Positions 1-5,382 of a stretch of DNA of 5,806 nt are shown one piece after another. Both the position numbers and the translations under genes were made by a program. The notes under the pieces were generated by a model. The model did not search any database. It saw only the letters and a program-made list of their open reading frames with translations, and was not told the origin of the DNA. The stretch lies in assembly GCA_014379395.1 (NCBI GenBank), contig JACMLV010000458.1, forward strand, positions 1-5,806. The letters are read 5' to 3'. This stretch comes from Burkholderiaceae bacterium (GTDB lineage Bacteria; Pseudomonadota; Gammaproteobacteria; Burkholderiales; Burkholderiaceae_D). Within the stretch, counting starts at the first letter, position 1, and the number at the start of each line of letters is the position of its first letter.

Positions 1-1
1 G

Positions 2-154
2 CAGCCCGGCGACAGCGCCCCGGACATGCTGGCGGCGGTGCCGGCGGCGCAGGAATACACCGCCGGCGCGCTGGCCCACGCGCAGCGCTTCGGCATGGGC
101 AAGCTGGTGCCGGACCGCTGGTTCCGCCAGCGCGCCGCCGCCCTGCCATCGTGA
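2..154 (+). CDS. thiD: C-terminal end of probable hydroxymethylpyrimidine/phosphomethylpyrimidine kinase (partial)
   Basis: An open frame enters from the left edge and gives 50 residues before a TGA at 152-154. The tail contains AAQEYTAGALAHAQRFGMG followed by KLVPDRWF. This resembles, from memory, the ThiD C-terminus of beta-proteobacteria, where an AQEYTW-type helix is followed by GMGQFIPDRFF. ThiD phosphorylates HMP and then HMP-phosphate to give the pyrimidine half of thiamine, in the cytoplasm. The catalytic and ATP-binding parts lie outside the window, so identity rests on the tail and on the recalled thiD-hemL gene order in this group. The next gene, hemL, is on the same strand 79 bases downstream. 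No terminator is evident between them, so co-transcription is possible. Confidence 0.7.
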   Translation, partial: QPGDSAPDMLAAVPAAQEYTAGALAHAQRFGMGKLVPDRWFRQRAAALPS

Positions 155-233
155 TGGCGGCCGCGCTTTTTCAACACCTTGTTTCATTACCGCCGACGCC
201 AAGTTTCCCGATTTACTCCCTGACGACAAGATC

Positions 234-1526
234 ATGACCACTACTTCGAAAAACGACACCCTGTTCGCCCGCGCCCAACTGACCACCCCGGGCGGCGTCA
301 ATTCGCCGGTGCGCGCCTTCCGCTCGGTGGGCGGCACGCCGCGCTTCATCACGCGCGCCGAAGGCCCCTACTTCTGGGACGCGGACGGCAAGCGCTACAT
401 CGACTACATCGGCTCCTGGGGCCCGGCCATCGTCGGCCACGCCCATCCGGAAGTGGTGAAGGCGGTGCAGGACGCGGCCGCCAACGGCCTGTCGTTCGGC
501 GCCCCGACCGAGGGCGAGATCCTGATGGCCGAGGAGATCACGCGCCTGGTGCCGTCGATCGAGCAGGTGCGCCTGGTCTCGTCGGGCACCGAGGCGACCA
601 TGAGCGCGCTGCGCCTGGCGCGCGGCGCCACCGGGCGCGACAAGATCATCAAGTTCGAGGGCTGCTACCACGGCCACGCCGATTCGCTGCTGGTCAAGGC
701 CGGCAGCGGCCTGCTGACCTTCGGCAACCCGACCTCGGCCGGCGTGCCGGAGGACTTCGTCAAGCACACCCTGGTGCTCGACTACAACGACGTGGCCCAG
801 GTCCAAAAGGCCTTCGCCGACATGGGCGACGAGATCGCCTGCGTGATCGTCGAGCCGGTGGCCGGCAACATGAACCTGATTCCGGGCAAGAAGGAATTCC
901 TGCAGGCGCTGCGCGACCTGTGCACCAAGCACGGCGCGATCCTGATCTTCGACGAAGTCATGTGCGGCTTCCGCGTCGCGCTGGGCGGCGCCCAGGCGCT
1001 GTACGGCATCAAGCCGGACCTGACCGCGCTGGGCAAGGTGATCGGCGGCGGCATGCCGGTGGCGGCCTTCGGCGGCAGCGCCGCGCTGATGCACCACATG
1101 GCGCCGATCGGCGCGGTGTACCAGGCCGGCACGCTGTCGGGCAACCCGGTCGCGGTGGCGGCCGGCATGACGACGCTGAAACTGGTGCAGGCGCCCGGCT
1201 TCTACGAGAAGCTCGGCGCGACCGCGGCGCGCCTGGCCAAGGGCTTGAACGAGGCCGCGCGCGACGCCGGCGTGACCTTCTGCGCCGACTCGGTGGGCGG
1301 CATGTTCGGCCTGTACTTCAGCGCCACCGTGCCAACCAGCTATGGCGAGATGATGGCCGGCGACCGCGCCAAGTTCAACACCTTCTTCCACGCCATGCTC
1401 GACGAGGGCGTCTACTTCGCGCCGGCCGCATTCGAGGCCGGCTTCGTCTCGGCCCAGCACGACGACGCCGTGATCGACGCCACCATCGCCGCCGCGCGCA
1501 AGGTGTTCGCCGCCATGGCCGCGTGA
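234..1526 (+). CDS. hemL: Glutamate-1-semialdehyde 2,1-aminomutase
   Basis: This 430-residue protein has the usual length of the family. It is a cytoplasmic PLP enzyme that converts glutamate-1-semialdehyde to 5-aminolevulinate in the C5 route to heme and other tetrapyrroles. Visible family signatures are the N-terminal PGGVNSPVRAF (19-29), SSGTEATMSALRLARG (116-131), the loop GCYHGHAD (143-150), FDEVMCGFR (239-247) with Asp240 expected to contact the pyridine nitrogen, and TALGKVIGGGMPVAAFGG (264-281). Lys268 in that last motif is the expected Schiff-base lysine. GTLSGNP (299-305) is also intact. The ATG at 234 places the conserved N-terminus correctly, although only a weak Shine-Dalgarno is visible before it. 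A hairpin follows 30 bases after the stop. Nothing is truncated or damaged, and the assignment is firm. Confidence 0.97.
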   Translation: MTTTSKNDTLFARAQLTTPGGVNSPVRAFRSVGGTPRFITRAEGPYFWDADGKRYIDYIGSWGPAIVGHAHPEVVKAVQDAAANGLSFGAPTEGEILMAEEITRLVPSIEQVRLVSSGTEATMSALRLARGATGRDKIIKFEGCYHGHADSLLVKAGSGLLTFGNPTSAGVPEDFVKHTLVLDYNDVAQVQKAFADMGDEIACVIVEPVAGNMNLIPGKKEFLQALRDLCTKHGAILIFDEVMCGFRVALGGAQALYGIKPDLTALGKVIGGGMPVAAFGGSAALMHHMAPIGAVYQAGTLSGNPVAVAAGMTTLKLVQAPGFYEKLGATAARLAKGLNEAARDAGVTFCADSVGGMFGLYFSATVPTSYGEMMAGDRAKFNTFFHAMLDEGVYFAPAAFEAGFVSAQHDDAVIDATIAAARKVFAAMAA

Positions 1527-1556
1527 CCGGGAAGTCCTGGTCTTCCTAGTTTGTCC

Positions 1557-1579
1557 GGGGCCGGCTTGACGCCGGCCCC
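1557..1579 (+). terminator. GC-rich hairpin downstream of hemL
   Basis: A perfect 9-base inverted repeat, GGGGCCGGC and GCCGGCCCC, is separated by the 5-base loop TTGAC and starts 30 bases after the hemL stop codon. Only two T residues follow, so the U-tract is poor. In a genome this GC-rich it is still the most likely 3' end of the hemL transcript, possibly helped by Rho. Confidence 0.6.
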
Positions 1580-1714
1580 TTGCCACCGGGCCCGCCCCGG
1601 CCGCTTCCTCCAGCGCCGTTCGCCCATTGGCCCCAAGCCAATTCGGGCCGTTCGCCCGCCTCGTTTTGCTTACCCATTTTCAATTCCAGCCGGGCCAACG
1701 CCCGATTCATGTTT

Positions 1715-1747
1715 AAAAAAAACAAACGCGTCTCAAAAATGCGTTTG
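1715..1747 (-). terminator. Intrinsic terminator of cowN
   Basis: Read on the minus strand, a 7-base stem CAAACGC/GCGTTTG with an 11-base loop (partly closable by G-U and A-T pairs) is followed directly by eight T residues (plus-strand A run 1715-1722). It lies 90 bases beyond the cowN stop codon. On the plus strand no T run follows the hairpin, so the signal is directional and serves the minus-strand gene. Confidence 0.8.
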
Positions 1748-1788
1748 ATGTATCACAAGCGCCGCGTTCTGCCGGCCCCCTAACCTGA

Positions 1789-1808
1789 CTCCTTCAGCCA
1801 CGAAGGAG
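1789..1808. repeat. Perfect inverted repeat near the cowN 3' end
   Basis: CTCCTTC (1789-1795) and GAAGGAG (1802-1808) form a perfect 7-base stem with a 6-base loop, 28 bases beyond the cowN stop codon. Neither strand has a T run after it, so it is not a classic terminator. It could be a 3' UTR stem-loop that protects the cowN message, or chance. Confidence 0.4.
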
Positions 1809-1836
1809 CGGATGATGCGTCCTGCCAACCATGGCC

Positions 1837-2133
1837 TTAGCAGCACTCCTCTTCCAGCTGCCGCAGCAAGGCCAGCGCCTCGTGGTCGTCCCAGGTCTCG
1901 AACAGCTCACGCACCTGGCCGAGGTTGGAATGGATCAGCAGCAAATCGTCCGGTTTCTGGCCGACGGCGCCGGCGCGCTTGTTGGCGAAGTAATCCCAAA
2001 AGGCGTTGTTGTGCTCCGGGATCGCCCGGTGCCGCTCGATGCACGCCATCACCCGCGCCGCCTGGCCCATACAGTCGATGCCGATGAAGCTGACGTAGCG
2101 ATCGGTTTTCTTGCAGCCGCAATCCTGGCCCAT
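1837..2133 (-). CDS. cowN: N(2)-fixation sustaining protein CowN
   Basis: This 98-residue protein matches the recalled CowN pattern along nearly its whole length. It has DRYVSFIGIDCMGQAARVM (11-29), NNAFWDYFANK (42-52), PDDLLLIHSNLGQVRELFE (61-79), and the diagnostic end LEEECC (93-98). CowN is a small cytoplasmic protein needed for nitrogen-fixing growth when carbon monoxide is present. It was described in Rhodospirillum rubrum and later shown to act on nitrogenase in Gluconacetobacter diazotrophicus. The ATG at 2133 follows AGGGGA with a 5-base gap, and no other plausible start lies upstream in frame. The first 10 residues, with Cys5 and Cys7, look longer than the N-terminus I recall for the family. 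A CooA-like regulator lies 85 bases upstream on the same strand, with a CooA-type operator between. No nitrogenase gene is in the window. Confidence 0.92.
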   Translation of the reverse strand: MGQDCGCKKTDRYVSFIGIDCMGQAARVMACIERHRAIPEHNNAFWDYFANKRAGAVGQKPDDLLLIHSNLGQVRELFETWDDHEALALLRQLEEECC

Positions 2134-2138
2134 GTGTT

Positions 2139-2144
2139 TCCCCT
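2139..2144 (-). promoter_or_regulatory. Ribosome binding site of cowN
   Basis: AGGGGA on the minus strand lies 5 bases before the ATG at 2133. It is one of the better Shine-Dalgarno sequences in the window and fixes the cowN start, including its unusual cysteine-bearing N-terminus. Confidence 0.7.
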
Positions 2145-2165
2145 GAAAGTGTCCGTGATGGGTCC

Positions 2166-2171
2166 ACTGTA
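2166..2171 (-). promoter_or_regulatory. Candidate -10 hexamer of the cowN promoter
   Basis: TACAGT on the minus strand matches TATAAT at four of six positions. If transcription starts at 2159, this hexamer occupies -12 to -7 and the palindrome at 2193-2208 is centred at -41.5. The region where a -35 element would lie reads CGGACG and shows no match to TTGACA, as expected for an activator-dependent class II promoter. The start point is predicted, not measured. Confidence 0.45.
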
Positions 2172-2192
2172 GCGGCGCCGGCGCGGCGCGTC

Positions 2193-2208
2193 CGTCGGCT
2201 GGCCGACA
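2193..2208 (-). promoter_or_regulatory. CooA-type operator upstream of cowN
   Basis: On the minus strand the sequence reads TGTCG-GCCAGC-CGACG. R. rubrum CooA sites are reported as 5-6-5 palindromes of the type TGTCA-N6-CGACA, so the spacing is identical and only the last base of each half differs. The core GTCGGC-CA-GCCGAC is a perfect palindrome. It lies between the regulator stop codon and cowN, 59 bases from the cowN start codon. A 2-base loop and the lack of a T run make a terminator role unlikely. Confidence 0.65.
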
Positions 2209-2218
2209 CTACCCAAAG

Positions 2219-2884
2219 CTACCCGGCGCAGCGCTGCCGCAACACGTCGAGCGAGCAGATCAGCAGGTTGCGCCGGCCCTGGCGCTGCACCACGCCGTCG
2301 CGCTCCCACTGGTTGATCAGCGAGGAAACCGTCTGGCGCGTGCTGCCGAGCAGGCTGGCGATGTCCTCCATGCTCAATTCGAGCGGGATCAGGACGCCGC
2401 GCTCGTGCGGCTGGCCGCGGCGCTGCGCCAGCCCGGCCAGAAAGCGCGCCAGCCGCGCCGGCACTTCGCGAAAGGCGAGGTCGTCGACCAGGGTCACGGC
2501 GTTGCTGAGCAGGCGGCCCATGACGCGCATGACGGCCGGATGGACGGCCGGCTCGCGCGCCAGCTTGCGCGCGAAGGTGGCCGTGTCGATGATCCACAGC
2601 GCGCTCGGCGCCACCGTCTCGACATAGGTCGGCGTGTGGGTGGCGTAGATGTCGCCGGCCTCGAGGAAGCTCAGGCTCAGCTCGCGATTGGCGCCGGCCA
2701 GATACACCCGCAGCCGGCCCGAGCGCACGATGAAAACCTGGTCGCGCTGGACGCCGGGCGTGGCCAGCAGATAACCCTTGGGCAGCTCGCGCAGCGCGAA
2801 GCCGTCCAGCCAGCCGTCCGGCTCCGCCAGCGCGGCCATGTCGATCGAAGCGTGGGAGTGGGAGTGGGGAGCGGGCGCGTGCAT
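2219..2884 (-). CDS. Crp/Fnr-family regulator resembling the CO sensor CooA
   Basis: This 221-residue protein has a cyclic-nucleotide-binding-like beta-roll (about 26-105), a long dimer helix (about 110-138) and a C-terminal winged helix (about 165-210), with recognition-helix region GSTRQTVSSLINQWE (180-194). It lines up with recalled R. rubrum CooA almost without gaps: GRLRVYLAG versus GRLRVYLVG, then GDIYATHT versus GDMFCMHS. His83 falls on CooA His77, the ferrous heme ligand, while CooA Cys75 is replaced by Ala81. The Arg-Ser pair that binds cAMP phosphate in Crp is absent, so cAMP is unlikely as ligand. The chosen ATG at 2884 lacks a clear Shine-Dalgarno; the next in-frame Met is at 2839, which would remove a histidine-rich start, MHAPAPHSHSH. 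The gene lies directly upstream of cowN. A heme-dependent CO response is inferred, and other Crp/Fnr sensors remain possible. Confidence 0.85.
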   Translation of the reverse strand: MHAPAPHSHSHASIDMAALAEPDGWLDGFALRELPKGYLLATPGVQRDQVFIVRSGRLRVYLAGANRELSLSFLEAGDIYATHTPTYVETVAPSALWIIDTATFARKLAREPAVHPAVMRVMGRLLSNAVTLVDDLAFREVPARLARFLAGLAQRRGQPHERGVLIPLELSMEDIASLLGSTRQTVSSLINQWERDGVVQRQGRRNLLICSLDVLRQRCAG

Positions 2885-2993
2885 GCCAGCATGGCAAGCA
2901 AGAGCGGTGCCACGCGGCAAGGCGAAACGCGCCGGGCGGCGGCCGCGCGACCATCCCGGCGCGGCGTCATTGATGCAGGGTTTGCGACAGGAA

Positions 2994-3009
2994 TGTACGG
3001 AGATTGACA
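2994..3009 (-). promoter_or_regulatory. Weak candidate CooA-type site upstream of the regulator
   Basis: On the minus strand the sequence is TGTCA-ATCTCC-GTACA. The left half matches the CooA half-site exactly and the right half matches CGACA at three of five bases. It lies about 110 bases before the regulator start, in the 173-base gap after corA. It could allow autoregulation, but the degeneracy makes chance a real alternative. Confidence 0.25.
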
Positions 3010-3057
3010 ACCGTGACCGACAACCGGGCGGACGCATCGGCCGCCTTGCAACGCCGC

Positions 3058-4026
3058 TTACTTGAGCCAGCCGCGGCGGCGGAAGTACCAGAACGGCGCG
3101 ATCGCGCTGGTGAGCATCAGCGATAGCGCGAACGGGTAGCCGAGCGTCCATTCCAGCTCGGGGAACCAGCCCTTGAAGTTCATGCCGTAGATGCTGGCGA
3201 TCAGGGTCGGCGGCAGGAAGGCCACGCTGGCGACCGAGAAGATCTTGATGATCTTGTTCTGGTTGATGTTGATGAAGCCGACGGTGGCGTCCATCAGGAA
3301 GTTGATCTTGTCGAACAGGAAGGAGGTGTGGCCGTCGAGCGATTCGATGTCGCGCAGAATCTGGCGCGCGTCCTCGAACTGGTCGGAATTGAGCAGCCGG
3401 CCGCGCATCAGGAAGCTGACCGCGCGGCGCGTGTCCATCATGTTGCGGCGGATGCGCCCGTTCAAGTCTTCCTCGTGGGCGATCGAGTTCAGCGCGGCGG
3501 CCGCGTCCTGGTCGGTGAATTCCTTTTGCAGCACGCGCCGGCTGACCTCGTCCAGATTCTGGTAGATGCCCTCGAGCGCGTCGGCCGAATACTCGGCGTC
3601 GGTGGCGTACAGGTCGAGCAGCACGTCCATGTAGTCCTCGATCGAGCCGGGGCGCGAGCGGGCGCGCATGCGCACCAGGCGGAACACCGGCAAGTCGTCG
3701 GTGTGCACCGAGAACAGCATGCGCTTGGCCAGGATGAAGGCGACGGTGACGACGCGCGACGGGCCGTCGTCCTCTTCGAGCAGGAAGTCGGTGCGCAGGT
3801 GCAGGTCGCCGTTTTCCGCCTCGTAGTAGCGGGCCGAGGCCTCGATGTCCTTGACTTCGTCTTCGCCCGGCAGCGTCACGCCGTAGATCGCCTTGACCCA
3901 GGCGCGCTCGTCGTCGTTCGGGTCGGTCAGGTCGACCCACACCGGGGCGCTGTTTTCCAGGTCGGCGCGGGTGACGATGGGTACTTGGTTGAGCCGGCCG
4001 TTTTGTAATACGAAGACATTGATCAT
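3058..4026 (-). CDS. corA: Magnesium/cobalt transporter CorA
   Basis: This 322-residue protein has the length and layout of CorA, the pentameric inner-membrane Mg2+ (and Co2+/Ni2+) channel. A large cytoplasmic N-terminal domain (1 to about 255), acidic in places, leads into a long stalk helix. TM1 follows (about 262-280), ending in the signature YGMNF with Gly-Met-Asn at 281-283, then a short periplasmic loop, FKGWFPELEW. TM2 (about 297-315) precedes a positively charged tail, YFRRRGWLK. The ATG at 4026 (MINVFVLQNG) is preferred because CorA proteins begin this way; an ATG at 4134 in the same frame would add 36 unrelated arginine-rich residues. GAGAG-like bases (GAGAG) lie just before the chosen start. 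The gene stands alone, with 169 bases upstream and 173 downstream. No Mg2+ riboswitch of known form is visible. Confidence 0.95.
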   Translation of the reverse strand: MINVFVLQNGRLNQVPIVTRADLENSAPVWVDLTDPNDDERAWVKAIYGVTLPGEDEVKDIEASARYYEAENGDLHLRTDFLLEEDDGPSRVVTVAFILAKRMLFSVHTDDLPVFRLVRMRARSRPGSIEDYMDVLLDLYATDAEYSADALEGIYQNLDEVSRRVLQKEFTDQDAAAALNSIAHEEDLNGRIRRNMMDTRRAVSFLMRGRLLNSDQFEDARQILRDIESLDGHTSFLFDKINFLMDATVGFININQNKIIKIFSVASVAFLPPTLIASIYGMNFKGWFPELEWTLGYPFALSLMLTSAIAPFWYFRRRGWLK

Positions 4027-4061
4027 GCGCGCTCTCAGCCAAACGTGAAGAAATAAGTACC

Positions 4062-4086
4062 GGCGCCGCCGCTGTTGGCCGGCGCC
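4062..4086. repeat. Inverted repeat in the presumed corA leader
   Basis: GGCGCCG (4062-4068) and CGGCGCC (4080-4086) can form a 7-base stem with an 11-base loop; an alternative pairing with one bulge gives nine pairs. It lies about 36 bases before the corA start on the minus strand. The bases after it on that strand are T-rich but not a clean T run. It may be the end of the upstream transcript or a leader hairpin. Confidence 0.35.
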
Positions 4087-4195
4087 AAAAATGAAACAGC
4101 GCAAGTGTACCCGCAAAGCCCTTTTGGCGACCACCCCGAACTGCGATTTTGCCGCCCGGTTTTGCTGTTCCGCGGTTGCGGCGCCGATCCTCGCG

Positions 4196-4616
4196 CTAGC
4201 GCGTGGCCTTGTCGATCATTTGCTCGCGCAGATTGGCCGGGTCGGGCTGCGGCGGCGGCGGCGGGGCCTTGGGCGCCTCGATGCCGCGCGTGTCGTGGAT
4301 CGCGATCACCTTGCTCGACGACGCGTTGGCGCAATCGACGTTGGAGATCACATTCTTGCCGTCGATGACGCATTTGCGCATCGCGCCGGACGCCGGCGCA
4401 GAGGTGGCCGGTGTGGCGGCGCTCAGCGCCTGGCTGGCACCCTCGGTCGCGGCGCCGTGGCCGGCCGGCCGGAGACTTGAGCACCCAGGCGATGGCTTCG
4501 GCGTACAGGTTGCGCTCGTAGCGCATCGAAAACAGAGCCGCCATGCTGATCGAGGCAAAGCCGGCCATCAACACCGCGACCAGCCACAGACTGATTTGTC
4601 CACCTTGACGACGCAT
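4196..4616 (-). pseudogene. Frameshifted small membrane-anchored protein, DUF4124-like
   Basis: The first 48 residues, starting MRRQGGQISLWLVAVLMAG, contain one transmembrane segment (about 8-29) in one frame. The rest continues in another frame with MRKCVIDGKNVISNVDC, a proline-rich stretch KAPPPPPQPDP, and the end MIDKATR. The switch lies at a GGCC repeat (4459-4472). Removing one 4-base unit gives a continuous 138-residue protein with a TM anchor, an Ala/Thr/Ser-rich linker (about 49-77), a KCV-GK-C segment resembling DUF4124, and a proline tail. The ATG at 4616 is chosen because AAGGAG precedes it by 7 bases; an ATG at 4643 lacks this. The gene starts 37 bases after mtgA stops, so it may be co-transcribed. 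Function is unknown. Both halves look like conserved coding sequence, so the break is recent or an error. Confidence 0.7.
4459..4472. repeat. GGCC tetranucleotide repeat at the frameshift
   Basis: Three full GGCC units plus GG lie in tandem exactly where the reading frame of the small gene changes. Deleting one unit joins the two halves. Such short repeats are prone to slippage in replication and to miscalls in GC-rich sequencing. Confidence 0.7.
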
Positions 4617-4623
4617 GCGCGCG

Positions 4624-4629
4624 CTCCTT
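4624..4629 (-). promoter_or_regulatory. Ribosome binding site of the DUF4124-like gene
   Basis: AAGGAG on the minus strand lies 7 bases before the ATG at 4616. It is the strongest Shine-Dalgarno in the window. It decides the start in favour of 4616 over 4643, because it lies inside the reading frame of the longer form. Confidence 0.75.
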
Positions 4630-4653
4630 GATGAGTAATTCATGGCAAGCCTC

Positions 4654-5382
4654 TCATGGCAATTCCGCCGAACCCATGCGCGCCAGGATCACGCCGGTGC
4701 GCCGCGCCAGATAGTTCGAATCGCGGTGGCGGTCGAAAAAGCGCGGATTGGGCAGCATCACGGCCAGCTTGGCGGCCTGGCTCGCGCCCAGCTGGGCCGC
4801 GCCGACGCCGTAGTAATGGCGCGCCGCCGCCTCGGCGCCGAAGATGCCGCTGCCGAATTCGACCACGTTCAGATACACCTCGAAGATGCGCTCCTTGTCC
4901 ATCATCGTCTCGAGCATGTAGGTGATGACCAGCTCCTGCCCCTTGCGCAGATAGCTGCGCGAGCCCGACAGGAACAGGTTCTTGGCCAGTTGCTGGGTGA
5001 TGGTGGAGCCGCCCGACACCACCTTGCGCTTCTTGTTGTTCTTCTCGTAGGCTTTTTGCAGCGCGTCCCAGTCGACCCCCTCGTGCTCGGAGAAATTGGC
5101 GTCCTCGGAGGCGATGATGGCGCGCTTCAGGTTGTTCGAGATGCGCGCGTACGGCACCCACTTGTGCTGCAACACCGCCTTCGGATTTTTCTCCTGCAAG
5201 ACGGACAGCTGGGCGCGCATGAAGGACGTGGTTTCCGGATTGTGGTCGACCCACCACCAGATTTGCAGGAAGAAATACAGCTGGATCACCAGCACCGCCA
5301 GCAGCGGCAGCAGGATCAGCCAGGCCAGCCACGAGCGCGCGCCGCGGCTCTTGCCGCCAAAAATCTTGCGCTGCGCCGTCAT
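4654..5382 (-). CDS. mtgA: Monofunctional biosynthetic peptidoglycan transglycosylase
   Basis: This 242-residue protein is a GT51 glycosyltransferase of the MtgA type and has the same length as I recall for E. coli MtgA. It polymerises lipid II into glycan strands at the periplasmic face of the inner membrane and has no transpeptidase domain. A short basic N-terminus precedes one transmembrane segment (about 18-40). GT51 motifs follow in order: AIIASEDANFSEHEG (88-102) with Glu93 as the expected catalytic base, GGSTITQQLAKNLFL (124-138), RKGQE (146-150) with Glu150 as the second acidic residue, KERIFEVYLN (163-172), and EFGSGIFGAEAAARHYYG (175-192). The start at 5382 forms an ATGA overlap with the aroE stop, indicating translational coupling. 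An in-frame ATG at 5439 would add 19 unrelated residues and overlap aroE further, so it was not chosen. Confidence 0.96.
   Translation of the reverse strand: MTAQRKIFGGKSRGARSWLAWLILLPLLAVLVIQLYFFLQIWWWVDHNPETTSFMRAQLSVLQEKNPKAVLQHKWVPYARISNNLKRAIIASEDANFSEHEGVDWDALQKAYEKNNKKRKVVSGGSTITQQLAKNLFLSGSRSYLRKGQELVITYMLETMMDKERIFEVYLNVVEFGSGIFGAEAAARHYYGVGAAQLGASQAAKLAVMLPNPRFFDRHRDSNYLARRTGVILARMGSAELP

Larger units (their letters stand above)
1527..1836. other. Non-coding gap between convergent hemL and cowN
   Basis: This 310-base gap separates genes that run towards each other. It holds the hemL-side hairpin at 1557-1579, the cowN-side intrinsic terminator at 1715-1747, and a third short inverted repeat at 1789-1808. 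The part around 1665-1755 is clearly richer in A and T than the surrounding genes. Short open frames exist here but show no family resemblance and no coding-like codon use. I see no RNA gene. Confidence 0.7.

Noticed and set aside
920..1549. A 209-residue plus-strand frame inside hemL
   Set aside because: Arg-rich shadow frame fully overlapping conserved hemL sequence.
213..1586. A 457-residue open frame on the minus strand opposite hemL
   Set aside because: It is rich in Arg, Ala, Gly and His with no family resemblance, and lies antisense to an intact hemL. This is the usual mirror frame of high-GC coding DNA.
1812..2172. Plus-strand frames opposite cowN, one preceded by a GGAG
   Set aside because: They lie antisense to the well-supported cowN, show no family pattern, and the GGAG belongs to the inverted repeat at 1789-1808.
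2193..2208. The palindrome downstream of the regulator stop as a terminator
   Set aside because: The loop would be only 2 bases and no T run follows on either strand. Its 5-6-5 symmetry fits a dimeric regulator site better.
2219..2884. Calling the regulator Crp (cAMP receptor)
   Set aside because: The phosphate-binding Arg-Ser of the cAMP pocket is missing, and the equivalent stretch reads GDIYATHT, closer to CooA. An Fnr call also fails, since no N-terminal cysteine cluster is present.
2219..4042. A single 607-residue minus-strand frame that would fuse corA-region sequence to the CooA-like regulator
   Set aside because: The upstream part is corA read in the wrong frame. Only the last 221 residues, from 2884, look like a real protein.
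4027..4134. A 36-residue N-terminal extension of CorA
   Set aside because: The extension is Arg-rich and unlike CorA N-termini; the ATG at 4026 starts with the typical MINVFVLQNG.
4236..4270. GGC-rich run as a possible microsatellite
   Set aside because: It encodes the proline stretch of the DUF4124-like protein in frame and is an imperfect repeat, so it needs no separate explanation.
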